From the NCBI GenBank assembly GCA_010015655.1, contig ML976784.1, positions 78,398 through 142,397 of the forward strand: DNA of 64,000 bases, read 5' to 3'. This DNA comes from Bimuria novae-zelandiae CBS 107.79 (taxonomy: Eukaryota; Ascomycota; Dothideomycetes; Pleosporales; Didymosphaeriaceae). Shown here piece after piece: positions 36,894 to 49,243 of this stretch (position 1 is its first letter; every line of letters starts with the position of its first letter). A program made the translations under genes and the position numbers. Under the pieces are notes generated by a model. It saw only the letters and a program-made list of their open reading frames with translations, ran no database searches and was not told where the DNA came from.

Positions 36894-37438
36894 CGAACTT
36901 ATATATCTAGGATTCGCATAACCAAGGGTTAAGGATCCAAGGCAACAACTGAGCGTAGCCTATTATATAATTAACTTTTTCTTAGCGCGTATATCTTTAG
37001 CTACTACCTATGTAATATACCTCTCCTATAATTAATAAACTTTAGGCTATTTATTAGCCTTTTATATCTTTTATTACTAACATTTTTTAAAGTTGTAGTT
37101 ATTTCTTTTAAATCCTTTATTAAGAGAATTATTTACTCTCTCTATTTAAGTAGATAATTAGAAAATAGCTTCTTTATACTACTTTTTAAGTTACTTTAAG
37201 AGTAAAGTCTTACTTTTTATTTAACGCTATTGTTAAGATCCCAAAGGGGTAGCTAGTCCCTAAGGGGCTAAGGTTGGTTCTCGGGCAGGAATACTATCGT
37301 AGGACAAGAGAGGGTCGTAGTAATAGCTTACGCTTATTACTAAGGTGTTAGTATTAAAGGTATATATAATATAATTAAATTAACAAGGTTGCATATTTAG
37401 ATCTAAACGATAGATTAATAAATAGGTTAAATACGATA

Positions 37439-39309
37439 ACGTACTTCACAAGCGAGTGTCCGATACAAGCGAGTGTCCGAAAACGCCAAGACCCCACCAA
37501 AATCTATACTCTACACAATAGTACAGAACGCGCATATATATTTATAAGAAATTGTAGTAGGCTAATCTACTCAGAATCTACTTCTACTTCTTCTTTACAC
37601 GTGCGCGAATTATGCCTAGCTTTACTATAGCGTCTACAGCGCTGTTAAGTAAATTTACCTCTATTAGCGCGCACTATCTTCTTTGCCTTCTTTTTATTAC
37701 TACGCGCCTTAAAGTCCTTTAGAGTAGCTAGCCACTAGCCCTCTTTAGCTATAAGAACTCCTTCCTGCTGTAGTTGCTTTTTTTTATGTAATTTCTGTTG
37801 TGTGGCGGCCTTATTAGTAGCTTATAGCTTAGTAATCTGCTTTTGCGCTAACACTAGCTTGTGCGCTACTACTGCTGCGCCTTTTACCACCTTTTTAAAG
37901 GCCTTAACTATGCTTGTTAGGGAACTATCTAGGTGCCTCTAAATCCTCTCCTTTACCAGCGTTAATTGTGCCCTAAATTCTAGGGTGTTACTAGGCGTCT
38001 GCGACTACCATGTACTATCGTGTATAGTATAAGGCGAAGGCGTATGCAGACGGACGTTAAGCTTTAATATTATTACTTTTAGGTTAAGGAGAATAAGGCT
38101 AGCGCCTTAAAAGCTTTCCTTAATATTATTTTAAGTAATTATAGCCTTAAAAGTAGTAATAAAGCAAGGTAGGAACTTAATTTTGGTAATATGCGTGATG
38201 TGGTTGCGCATTAGATCCTCGGCTTGGCGCCTATACGCCTTCTTCAGCGGTGAGAAACACCCCACATCTAGTGGCTGCAGGAGGTGCGACGAATGTGGAG
38301 GCATACAGAGAGTAATAATCTTGTTATCTTTGCAGTATTGCTAGAATTTAAGCGAGTTATAGCTCTCGTAGCCGTTAATAATAAGTAGCTAATAGCTACT
38401 AATAGTACGCCCTTTTATATGCGCGTTAAAGTGCTTTAGCTACTATAGATTAAGCTTATTTATTGTCTAGCCGTTCTTAGAGACTGTAATAACCTAATTA
38501 TGAGGTAGATCCTTCTCTTTATACTAGATAGAGAGGTGGTGCTTGCCCTGGAAGATAAGGAAGGGTGGAATCGCCCAGCCTATCGCATTAACGCCTTAGA
38601 TAGCTAAAGTCTACTACTAGTTACCTTGCTATACGCTCTTTAGCCTATTTTATTACTTAAAGCCTATAATAACTGCTCCTATTAATATCATGCCTATTAT
38701 AAAGCCAGTCTCGTCGAAATTGTAGGTATCCTCGTCCAGGATACCATACTTGGCTTTGGTATTCTTTACAAGCCGGAACTAGCCTTATATAACCTCAGGA
38801 TCCTCACAGAGAGCTCTCTTATAGTTATACTTTTAATTAAACTTAACTTAGAGCTCTAGCTAGCGCTTTACAAAGTTTATAGCCTAGTGCTAGCTAATAG
38901 GCTTGCGGCGCTACTTAGCTAATAAAGAATTAGCTATATCTTTAACAGCAGCAAGCCAGGGAGGGAATCCTTACGCGTCTAGGTTAAGTATATAGTAAAT
39001 AATCACCTACTCCTCTATCGCTAGAAGATTTATAGAGTTAGGCGTATAATTAGGTTAAAAGGTTACTCTAGCGCGTCTTTGCCTTATTACTCTTTTTAAA
39101 GCGCTATAGATTGCTACAGCGCGCGGAATTAAAAGTGTTACGTCTTATTTAATAGCCTAAAGCGCAAGCTATAATTAAGCTTTTTTTAACTTTAGTAGCT
39201 AATTAGGTGGTCGAGACATCGCGTTATAATATAGGTGATAATACGTTTTGGTGGGGTCTTGGCGTTTTCGGACACTCGCTTGTATCGGACACTCGCTTGT
39301 GAAGTACGT
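37439..39309 (-). mobile_element. B2: pogo/Fot1-like transposon, family B, in the GyD LTR
   Basis: The TIR ACGTACTTCACAAGCGAGTG is on the left with its complement on the right, and TA at 37437-37438 and 39310-39311. It is 1871 bp and uninterrupted. It serves as the intact reference for B1 and for the empty site of D. Confidence 0.95.
37567..39219 (-). pseudogene. Transposase of B2
   Basis: ATG 39219 (MSRPPN) to TAG 37567 is 1653 nt, divisible by three. It contains the CENP-B-type helix-turn-helix and DDE core as in B1. The second catalytic block is LLIINGYESYN, with Asn for Asp. The C-terminal zinc-knuckle region lies near 37590-37640 with HNSRTC conserved. Stops sit at Gln codons. It is less decayed than the family A copies. 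Confidence 0.85.
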
Positions 39310-39600
39310 TAATAGGAGACTATCCTCGTGTCCTTATATTATATATACATAACCCGTCCTATAAATCCTAGGTCCTAAGAATCCTAAAGTCCTATATGCT
39401 AAGATACTTCTAGGACGTCCGATACTTCTAGGACGCGTGACATAGTTACGTAATTTATAGCTAAGTTAGGAATCTTAGCTAGTCATATAAATAAGTGGCC
39501 ATACCCCGCCTTGCGTTATATTAGGTCTTAATAGATCCTAATATTAGCCTCCTCCTCTAGACTTAATATCCTTATAAGTTAACTACTTATAAAGCCGCTT

Positions 39601-40131
39601 TCCCGATCCGCCTAATACCGTCACTTATAAGCTAATTATCTTAAGCAAAATTACGTATTTACTATAATTACTTATTTATACTACGCTAAGAAGTAATTGC
39701 CTTATTAGTTATTATTATTACACTTAAAGTGCATAAATTATGTTTAGTATAGTAATTAAAAGTGTAAGCTAGAGGATATTTCTTTACTAGATTATTTAAA
39801 GATAGATGCCAAGTTAGAAAGGTTAGAAAAGTTAGAGGCTAAGGAGGAGGTAAAACTTTAGGTAAAAGAAGAGCTCGCTTATATAGCGCTCCTGCGTGCC
39901 TATCTAGCACGAGAGAAGATAGCGCGTCTGCGTAATTAGCGTAAGAAATTACGTTAAAAAGAATAAGAGTTATTTAATCGTAGGATATCTATAGTAGATA
40001 AGTTAAAAGCCTTAGAGGCTCGTAAGGAGTTAGCGCAGGTAGCTATATTAATTAATCTAAATACTACTTTAGGTGCTAAAGTAATAGACTAGTCTATTAT
40101 TTAGTTTAAGCCTTCCTCTTTTGCTGCGTAG
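39601..40131 (+). pseudogene. Antisense zinc-cluster/coiled-coil ORF of GyD
   Basis: On the plus strand, opposite to gag-pol, between the 3' LTR and pol. The start is unresolved. From 39673 the frame gives YLYYAKKQLPY, then QLLLLHLKCINYV, then QYSNQKC: spacing C-x2-C-x6-C-x8-C-x2-C-x7-C, with four of six Cys changed to Tyr. A long coiled coil follows (KLERLEKLEAKEEVKLQVKE, LAREKIARLRNQRKKL) to a stop at 40129-40131. The tail overlaps the pol stop (40106) by 26 bp. Beyond the zinc-cluster spacing and general helix character, the sequence does not resemble the GyE version, although the two elements share gag-pol. Confidence 0.68.
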
Positions 40132-43100
40132 TATTTATCTTTAATATAGTTATATTATAAGTTTTGTTTCCTCTAAAACTTTCTCTTATTATTCTAGTAT
40201 AGTAGTAGTAGTTATAGGTCTTGTTTCGTGCTTTTCTTAAGAGTTATTAATAGTTCTTTTAGAGTTTAGATTCTAGTTCTTATATATTTTCTAAGTGTAG
40301 GTATCCTTTCTACTTAACTAACTATTCCTATAAAAATTTATTATTTTAGAAGTTTTCTTATCCTACTTCTCTATATTCTAAGAGTATTTTTACTTTAAAT
40401 TTATTTTCTTCCTTTAGCTAGTAGTAGAAGGTTGTTTTAACTAGTGTTTTAGGGTCTACTAGTTTAAGTTAGTTTATATAAAATACTAGGTGTATCTTCG
40501 CATCTAGCAGTAATTCTAATTAATAGTTAACTAGTAATATTTATTTAGTAATAAAAAATAGCCTAACCTTAATATAATCTAGTTTCTTGTGTTTCCTCTT
40601 TTAAGTTTAAAGATTTTTCGTAAGTAGATATGCTTTATCCCCCCTTCTTTAGCTAAGGTGCCGTTTTTCTTTTTTAGTGTATATAGGAAATACTTTACTA
40701 TTAAGCTTTCTTAAGATTCTCTTAGAGTTGCATATATATTTTCTTTATAGTTTCTACCATGTTTATTGCTTCCTCTGTCCTAATCGCTGTAAGTAGTGTT
40801 TAATTAAAGAGATATAGGTGTCTTTCGTAGTTTATATAGAATAGTGTAAATCCTGTTATTGCTAATATCTTATTGTTATATGCTAACTGTGCTATAAGTA
40901 GTAAGGAAATCTAGTTATTCTTCTAGTTGTTATAGTAAATGCGTAGGTACGTTTCGATAGTTTGGTTTATACGTTCTGTCTGTCCGTTGGTTTGTAGATA
41001 ATATGCCGTTAATAGTTTTTATTTTATTCTAATTAGTGCTATAAGGGTTATCTAATAGTTTAAGGTAAAGAGTTTATCTCTATCGCTAATAATTATCTTT
41101 AGGATACTATAGTGTTGTATAAGTTAGTTTAGGATAAGGAATATAAGTTCCTTAGCTATAGTTATCTTCTAGCATAGCAGTAATTCCACTTATTTAATAA
41201 ATTAATATATAATATTTAGTATCGCGTTATAGGTAATTCCTGTTGCAGGGTCCTTTAACTTTAGTAGTTCTATAATAAAGTCTATAGCGATGTCCTCCTA
41301 TAGTGTAACGGGTACTTAAATAGCTTATATTTCTCTATACTTAAGGTGTGTTACATGTTTATTACGCTAGCAATCTATATATTTACGGATATAGGTAGTT
41401 ACTACTTCTTTAATTCCCTTAAAGCTATAATTCTGCTAGATAAGTTCTATAGTTTTTCTAATCTTTAGGTGTCCGTATACTAGGTTATTATAGTATTATT
41501 ATATAACTCCTTCTTACAGTTCTTTAGGTACTTCTCGTGTAAGTACAAGGAGTTAGTTAAGTTCAGCAATTAGTTCTAAAGAGCCGTTAGGGTTTTTCTT
41601 TAGTATTATAAAGTATATCTTAACCTTTTCTTCTTTATTATTTATTCTGCTAAGAGCGTCTGCTCGTTTGTTTTTTTTACCTAGTATATATATAATCTTA
41701 AATTTATATTATCCTAGCGTTTCTAATTCTCTTACTTATTATTAGGTTAGTTCTTTCGTAGTTATAAAGCGTGTAAGATTCTTATAGTCTATAAAAATTA
41801 TAAGTTCTAAGCAGCTGTATGCATAGATCCTTTGATATTTAATAGCCTTTACTATCGCAAGTAGTTCCTTATTATGTACTTTATACTATAATTCTTTAGA
41901 TATAAACTTATACGCGTAGTATGCTACTAGGTACTATTTACTATTCTTTTCTTACTTTGCGCATGCTCTAACTACTAAGTTACTTATATTTATTTTAATA
42001 CGCAATAGTTTGTCGTCTTAGAAGTGTATAAAGACTAGTAGCGTAATACATGCTTCTTATAGTGTTTAGAATACTTACTCGCATTCTTCTATCTAGTTAA
42101 AAGGTCTATCTTTCTTTATAAGGTTTATAAGTAGTAGGGTAATCTTTAAGCAGTTTGTAATAAGTTATCTATTAAATTTTATAAATTTAAGAAAGGCTTA
42201 TACTTCTTTAAGGTTAGTAAGTAATTTTTACTTCTTTACTTCCTTAATTTTTAAAGGGCTTACTAAGATACCTTTAGTGTTAATAACGTGTCCTAGAAAC
42301 TCTAATTCCGTAATATAGAATTTACATTTTTTAAGTTTTAGTTATAGGTTAGCGCTATTTAGTGCTTATAGTACTATTTATACATGCTGCATATAATCCT
42401 TCTCCTGCTTAGAGAATACTAGGATATTATTGAGGTAGGTAACTATAAATATATTAAAGTAGTTCTGTAGTATATTATTAATTATTACTTAAAATGTTAC
42501 TAGTGTATTAGTAAGTCTAAAGGGCATAACTTAGTACTTAAATAGTTTATATCTAGTCTAAAAGGCTATCTTCTACTTATTACCTGCTACTATTCGTATA
42601 AGGTAGTATCCGTCTTGTAGGTTAAATTACGTAAATATCTTAGCTCGTCCTAGCCTGTCTCGAGACTCTTGTATATTTAGTAGTAGGTATTTATTCTTAA
42701 TTGTTATGTTATTTAGCCTCCTATAGTTAATACATAGACGTTGTGTTCTATCCTTCTTTATAATAAATATTAGGGGTAACGCTACTAGTAATTCTAACTT
42801 ACGTATTTATTACCTATTAAGGGCCTTCTTTAGGAATTCGCGTGTCTATTAGAGTTCTTTTTTACTCTAGCTATATAGTGGTCCGAAGGGTGGCGTTTTT
42901 CCCTCTTTAAGAACAATATAGTAATCTTAATATATATACTTAGAAAGGGCGTTGGCTCCTTTCTCTTCCTAAAATAAATAACTCTATTCTTTATATTTAT
43001 TAGGGATATTAAGAGGTGTGCTATTCTTTTTATACTTACGCTTTATAACTTAGTAGTTTCTGCTAGCATCTACTAAGTTAATTTCGTGTTTATTAACTTC

Positions 43101-45078
43101 TAGTCGCAAGACTATATTATTAATAGCTCTCTTATTTACTATTATGCTTTATTAATGCATAGGCTTTACTTATAATATATAGTTATAGCGCTTAAAGGAT
43201 AGCTCTTTCTTTTCTTAGTTAATTATAGGGTTATGCTTCCTTAACTAGTGTAATCTTAAAATTACCTCGTAATTAGCTTCCTTAATAATATTAAGGGTAA
43301 TTAATTCCTAGTGTCTATAGATCGTAAGAGTGGTCTTAACCTCGTATTTAATTATTGCTTTACCGGGCATTAGCTATCTATTTACGACATAGATAGCATA
43401 GGGTATAGCCTTCTTACGCTTATAGAGTCTGGCTCTATTAAGTGCGTTCCTTAATATATAACTCTTTTATACTCTTAAGTCTAGTATAGCTTTTATTTAT
43501 ATTTCTTTAAGCTATACTAGTAGCTTAATTAATACCTAACTATTAGTAGCATTTACTTCTTTAAAGGCGTTTTCCCGCCTAAGCTAAGGTCTAAAAAAGA
43601 TATTTTTTTTAGCTAGCTTTATAGGTTTAAGATATCCTTTATCTTTTTCCTAAGGCTATTACTAGGCCTTATTTAGGGAAACTTTACTATTTTCTTTCTT
43701 TATTACTATTTTAATTTTAAGGGTTATAGTTCCTTTTAGTATATAATTAAATCTATGCTTGTTTTTCTACTCCCTATGCTCCTTATAGTTAGGGTATAAA
43801 TATATATACTATTTGTCTAATACGCATTTCTTATTAACTAGTAGTAATATTACTTAGTTTAGTACTTAGTTAAGATATAGGAAGTATCGTGTTTCGCGTT
43901 TATCTTAGAAGTAAATATTATAATAGGCGATAGGGTAGTTAAACTACTCTTATTTATATTGTTAGTATATTCGAGGAAAGCAGCTATATTCCTTAGCTTA
44001 GTAATAAATAGTATATTAATCTTCTTTATAAAGGGTCTATTAGATAATCTCATGCGTAGGGTTGCAGTGGTCTAGGTCGTATTTAGGTTTATAGTTTAGG
44101 TTTTTATTTAGGTACTTCTTTTTAGGGTCTTTATAGGCGTAGTAATAGTCTGCCATTTCTCGTGCTGCCTTACTAACTAGGTTAGGTTAGTAAGCGTAGA
44201 AGAATACTTCTATATAGTCTTATTATTTTATTACTATAAACCCAAAATCTCCTTCCCTTAGTGTTTTTTTAAAAAGTTAAAAACATTTATTGTCTTACTA
44301 GTAACTAGTTTATTCTAGCTAGGGTAAGGCGTAAGAAATTAAGGCATTAGTTCCTTCTCCTTCTCCTTTTCCTTCTTGTCTAAACCTTTATATGCATCCT
44401 TATAGAGTTATAAGTCTAGTAATTCTAATTGCTTAGATTCTTCGTCGTAGATATTAATCTATTTAATAGCGTTTACTACCTGCTATTCTTTGTTAATAGT
44501 TTCTTCTTTATTAACAATTAGTACGTTTAGCTGCATAATAATCTTGTTCTTAGATCTGCAGTTCCTGGCTATATAGCCTAGTTTGCCACATATAAAATAT
44601 TTACGCGTCTTGGTCCCCTATCGTCGGGTTCTATCTAAGATACGTGGGTTAGGCTTTTAGAAGCCTATAGCCTTTCCTGTTCCCTTTTCTAGGTTGTTAA
44701 ACTGGACATCTTCTATAGGTTAGGGCCTGTAGTAGTTACGTTACTATTATTAAGGTGCTTTTAGTAGCGCCCTATAGACTACAGGTGCCTATCGCCTAAA
44801 ACTAGCGTTTTTTAGGTTCCTGCGGAACTCTTCTTGCAAGGCAAACCACTCCCTATTAATATAAATAGTCTCTTTATATAGTTCCTCTAAAGCCTTTATT
44901 TTTATACTATTATATAAAAGTTCCTCGCGCACGTTGCGTTTAAAGCCTTATTTATATATTATTTTAAAAGATTTATCCTCTTAGTTAAGTTACACTACGT
45001 ACTTGCAGAACTTAGTTATATATTTAGCTATAAATTAGTATTAGCGAACTGTTTAGATTACTTATTTAGTAATAGCTA

Positions 45079-46925
45079 ACGTGGTTCACCACCGAGCGGG
45101 CCAACCCCACCGAGCGGGCCAACTTTGCTAAATGCAGCCTACCTCCAGCTTATACTATAATGCCATCACAACATAACGCGCAACAACCTTATACTAAAAG
45201 CGCACTATAGCTTGCTATTTAAGCTATAATTAAAGATCGCGATAAGAGTAAAAGACGTGTTATTATAGCCTTTAGCATGCCTTAAATAATAGTATAATAA
45301 TAACGCTAAGGAGCCCTCTCTCGACGCGATTGCGAGCCCAACTTAAAGAAGCTAACTAAGCTAGAGGAGGAGGCTCTAGTCTAACGTATACTTAAGCTTA
45401 ACTAGCGAGGAATAGGTGTAACAAGGGATATAGTCTAAGATATAGCTAATAATCTACTTACTAAGCGCGGTAGATAGCCTATTAATAAGCACTAAATAGA
45501 TAGGCTTAAGACGCGTATGCTAGAAATTAAGCTTTAAAGGAGCTATCTATATAATTATTAGCGAGCCCTAAACGAAGATCTACGTATTATAACGCCCTAG
45601 TTTAAGCTAGTTACTAATACTAAGGCTAAGTACGGTATCGCTAATAATAACACGTACAACTTCGACAAGACAGGCTTTATAATAGGGGTAATACAGGGTT
45701 AGATAGTCTTTACAGGCTCTAAGAAGCAAAGCAACCTAAAGAAGATTTAACTTAGTAACTATAAGTAAGTTACTAATATCTAGGATATTAGCGTTAAAGG
45801 CTAGGCTCTACTACCCTTTTTTATCTTCCCTAGTAAGGTTCTAATCACGTCCTAGTTCTATAATCTACCCCGAGACTAGGTTATTAAAGTTAGTCCTAAT
45901 AGCTAGACGTTAAATAAGCTTAGCCTTACCTAGCTAAGGTACTTTAATACTTATACTAAGGCGCGTAGTTTAGGTGCACACTAGCTACTAATTATAAATA
46001 GCTACGAAAGCCACTACTTACACGAATTCTATAAATACTATAAGGAATAGAAGATTATTATTCTCTATATACCTTTACACTTATTACACCTCTTGTAGCC
46101 ACGTAATATAGGTTATTTTTCGCCTTTAAAGCGGGCGTATAGTAATAAGATTAGTAGCTTAGCATAGTACAGCACTAAGTAAATTAAGAAGGAGACCTTT
46201 TTACTAGCCTTTAAAATAAATTTTAAAAAAGTAATAATAAAAGCGAACATCTGCGCAGGCTTTAGAAGCGCTAAATTAGTCTTATATAACCTAAAGGCGG
46301 TGTTATTAAAACTTAATGTAGTTCTTCGTACGCTAACTCCACCTAACGTAGAGGATACCCTATAGGAATTAAAAACACTAAGTAACCTCCGCGAGATAAA
46401 GGCTTAATTAACGCTAGTTTATAAGCGTGTATAAAAGTATAGAGATTTACTAGTTTCTCCGCTTTTTAGAGCTATTAAGCAGCTTAATAAAGGTGTTGCA
46501 TTAATAGGGCACGAAATAGTATTAATATAATAAGAAATAGCAGGGCTTCGTAAGGCAGTAAAGATAGTAATAGAGGTAAAAAGTTAAAAGAGGAAGTATA
46601 TTTAGGCAGCTAAGACACTTATAGTAAGAGAGGTAGTCGATTTAATAGCTAAAAAGGATAGTAGTGGGCAAAAGGAGGGTGAAGAGTCTGTAAAGAGAGT
46701 GCGTGGGCAGAGGCGCTGCGGACGTTGCGGCGAAGCTGGCTACAACGCTCGCACCTGCGCAGTAGAAATTATAGATATATCTAATAGTAATAAGTCTAAA
46801 TAGTATTTCTATGTTCTGCGAATTATAGTAAATTATAGTGGTGTTGTAGGAGGCGCTTCGCAATAGACTGACTTTTAAAAAGTGGCCCGCTCGGTGGGGT
46901 TGGCCCGCTCGGTGGTGAACCACGT
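45079..46925 (+). mobile_element. A3: pogo/Fot1-like transposon, family A, in GyD gag
   Basis: The TIRs are best preserved here: ACGTGGTTCACCACCGAGCG on the left and its complement on the right, with two 18-bp sub-repeats each. TA lies at 45077-45078 and 46926-46927. It is 1847 bp. Confidence 0.96.
45160..46803 (+). pseudogene. Transposase of A3
   Basis: It reads MPSQHNAQQPYTKSAL from ATG 45160 to TAG 46801-46803, 1644 nt. The helix-turn-helix region includes RGIGVTRDIVQDIANNLLTK. The first catalytic block YNFDKTGFII ke eps Asp; the second, LLIINSYESHY, has Asn. The C-terminus RCGRCGEAGYNARTC is a CCHC knuckle (C-x2-C-x4-H-x4-C) with His turned to Tyr. It is the most readable copy of the family, but still has about thirty in-frame stops at Gln or Trp codons. 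Confidence 0.88.
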
Positions 46926-47329
46926 TATCTTATTAGTAATTCTAAATATTTATTAAAGGCATATTTTAAAGTTATTATAGTCTTTAATAATATTTATTAT
47001 ATTAGCGTGTTTATTAATATTCTCCTTATTTTTGTTATCGTGATCCATGTCTAAGTACTTAACTAAGTAAGAATAGATTTATTTTTTAGCGCTTTCTTAT
47101 ATATAGGTTATAGTAAAAATAACCTTCTTTTTATCTTTAAGGTCCTAGTTCTAGTTAAAGAAGTAGCGGTCTAACTGCAAGAGCTAGGTGTTAAGGAGAG
47201 TATAATTACTATTATATAAGTTAGGTTTGTGTGCCTTGTTCTTGCTATCCTCTATAGGGGTGACGTAGTTATCTAAAGCTATAGAAGAGGTAGGGGTCCT
47301 ACTAGTATTTATATTAAGGATGTTTAAGA

Positions 47330-47766
47330 TATTAAGATCCTAAAGGGGTGGCTAGTCCCTAAGGGGCTAAGGTTAGTTCTTAGGTAGGAATACTATTATA
47401 AGATAAGAGAGGATTGTAGTAATAGCTTACGCTTATTACTAGGGTGTTAGTATTAAAAGTATATATAATATAATTAAATTAATAAGGTTGCTTATTTAGA
47501 TCCAAACAATAGATTAATAAATAGGTTAAACACGATAATAGGAGACTATCCTCGTGTCCCTATATATACATGACCTATCTTATAAATTCCAGGTATCCTA
47601 AGAATCCTAAAGTCCTATATACTAAGATACTTCTAGGACGCTTGATACTTTTAGGACGCGTGACATAGTCACGTGATCTATAGCTAAGTTAGGAATCTTA
47701 GCTAGTCGCATGGATAAGTGGCCATGCCCCGCCTCGCGTCATGTTAGGTCTTAACAGATCCTAACA
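47330..47766 (-). repeat. 5' LTR of GyD
   Basis: It runs from TATTAAGATCC (former TGTTAAG) to CAGATCCTAACA, 437 bp, and carries the uninterrupted insertion site of B2. The left 210 bp match the GyE LTR; the right half (U3 in element orientation) does not. Confidence 0.93.
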
Positions 47767-49243
47767 GCTATTTCTTATTCCTTGGGGCTTTTTAAAGGCC
47801 CGTATTCTCGTACTATTAAAGTTACTTTTATATAGAAATTAAGTATATTATCTAACTAAGCTTACGCGACTCTTTATTATAGTATTCTTAATAGTAAAGC
47901 GTAATAGTTACTCTATTTTACGCTTATTTAATATACTAAGTACTAATATAAAGCTTTCTTATAATCTTACCTCGAGAGAAGACTCCCTATTAAATTACTT
48001 AAAAATAAGTATAGGATCTAGTAACAAGACACCTCTATACTTAAAATCTTTAGTAATTAATTACGGAATAGCTAACGTAGTCTAAGCCTTTTAAAGAATA
48101 TAAAAAAGTCTCTTTTAGTAACTATTAATAATTCTTAGCTTTTATAAAAATAGGTATTAAGCTCGTTAAAGTAGGTAATTAAGAAAGACTTAAATATATA
48201 CACTTTAAAATACTATAACGAATACGTTAAATCAGGGAAAATATAATGAACAAGATCTTATTTTAGTTATAATAATTAATAAAATCTATAGTAACGTAAC
48301 ACCTATAGCTGTGAAGAATTAAAAGTTAGTATACTTATTAAGCCTTTTTAGCTTTCTCTCTTATATAGTAATTAAATACCTATTAATGCTATTACAGGCC
48401 TATTTTGTTATTTAACTAGTTAGACGGAGATAAAGTAATATAGTCTTTATAGTATAAAGGAATAGTTTTTTTTATTTAACTTAGTTATAGGCTTTTAGCA
48501 TTAGATTAATAAATTAATAATAAATTAATAGTACATCTGTCGACGTATATGTATATAATAATTAAGATCTACTTATAGCTACTATCTTATATAGATTACC
48601 GTACTTAGCAACTCTTATATAGAAGCTTGTTATAGAACCTTTTTAAGCGGCTAGTAATACTAAGGTGGAAGCTTTTCTTATTTATAATATAGTAATAATA
48701 AGGCTCTATACTATACTCCGTAATCTTTTTATATAAAAGCTTAAAATAAAGCTTATATGCTGCCTCTAAATTAGCGTTATTATAAGTACTACTAATTTTA
48801 GTTACCTAGCGTGATATTAAGGCGTTACTATTATACTTAATAAAGCAATTAACCTAGGACATACATATATTCTTTTAAGTAATACAAGACGTAAAGCTTT
48901 ATATTATTTACTATATAAAAGGAAGTCTACATTTAGTAAAATAGTATATATAGCGTAGGAGCTTAAATTCCTATTATTAGCTAAGATTTTGCTAGTTATT
49001 GTACTATATTATACGTAACTAGGTATCGCATTTATACTAGTAACTTAACATAAATTAATTAATACTAAACTTAATAGTATATTCTTAATATATAAAACCT
49101 TCTCTTAGCTTGCGCGATTCGATTGCTTTATTTACAGCATTAATTAGTTCTATATTAGTAGAGATATGTCACGTTAAAAATGGGGCGCCGTATTAGTGCG
49201 CGTGCATGAGGTGACGGCGTGCATTAGCTGCTAAGACACTGTA

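Larger units (their letters stand above)
7703..36960 (-). mobile_element. GyA: Ty3/gypsy retrotransposon, interrupted and truncated at its 5' side
   Basis: The 3' LTR starts at 7703 as TATTACAGGACGG (from TGTTACAGG) and is homologous to the complement of the GyC LTR. It is split by GyB and a solo LTR and ends near 20980. Internal sequence continues at 21116-21785 (integrase) and, after GyC, at 32668-36893 (integrase start, RNase H, RT, protease, gag, reading leftward). No 5' LTR is found: near 36960 the sequence passes into C1. It is a different lineage from GyB-GyE by RT sequence. Confidence 0.65.
37231..39543 (-). repeat. 3' LTR of GyD, interrupted by B2
   Basis: It starts TGTTAAGATCCCAAAGG and ends CCTAATA (former CCTAACA). 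The two halves around B2 join exactly at a TA seen intact in the 5' LTR (ACACGATAATAGG near 47535). The internal sequence next to it, TTAGCCTCCTCCTC, is the complement of a purine-rich polypurine tract. Confidence 0.92.
40106..47282 (-). pseudogene. gag-pol of GyD, split by A3 and RIPed
   Basis: The start is ATA 47282 (former ATG, aligned with GyE 63846). Without A3 the frame is 5328 nt, divisible by three. It contains gag with a zinc knuckle near 44556-44600, protease ILDLRV near 43470 (from LDSGA) and RT with YLNNIL near 42425 (both Asp lost). RNase H, integrase near 41000-41400 and a C-terminal chromodomain (GYLHLENIQELE near 40275) follow. Stops are dense. The open stretch at 43859-44053 is out of frame. 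Confidence 0.85.
37231..47766 (-). mobile_element. GyD: Ty3/gypsy retrotransposon with B2 and A3 inside
   Basis: The LTRs are 37231-39543 (about 440 bp without B2) and 47330-47766 (437 bp), flanked by the 5-bp duplication GCTAT (37226-37230 and 47767-47771). The internal region without A3 is about 5.9 kb. It belongs to the same family as GyE by gag-pol and by half of the LTR, but differs in U3 and in the antisense ORF. It is inserted in the C1 transposase. Confidence 0.94.
36965..49190 (-). pseudogene. Transposase of C1, interrupted by GyD and RIPed
   Basis: The N-terminal end lies near 49190 (STNIELINAVNKAIESRKLR) and the frame runs leftward to about 47772. It resumes at 37225 with KSKTLLLKQLKKQYKEAIF and a charged tail similar to element D. 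The tail block LNKGFKRNNYNFKK matches the NKGFKEALYY tail of D. Stops are numerous. It identifies C1 as a second family of the Tan1-like group, distinct in TIR from G and D. Confidence 0.55.
7661..49241 (-). mobile_element. C1: Tan1/pogo-like transposon split by the main insertion tower
   Basis: The left repeat CCGTGTCTTGGTAGCTAATG follows TA at 7659-7660. The matching inverted end (complement of CAGTGTCTTAGCAGCTAATG) closes at 49241 before TA 49242-49243. Only three pieces belong to the element itself: 7661-7702, about 36960-37230 and 47772-49241. Everything between is later insertions: GyA with its own guests, and GyD. GyA entered 42 bp from the C1 left end, and GyD entered the C-terminal coding part. 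Summed pieces give about 1.8 kb against about 2.1 kb for complete relatives, so roughly 300 bp are lost near 36960. Confidence 0.75.

Noticed and set aside
36893..36965. tRNA gene on the minus strand
   Set aside because: A- and B-box-like strings are present, but no complete cloverleaf could be folded by eye; kept only as a low-interest finding.
43859..44053. Paired open stretches in GyD and GyE (43859-44053 and 62274-62468, minus)
   Set aside because: They are in a different frame from gag-pol, which reads through the same sequence with family-like residues; similarity only reflects shared ancestry.
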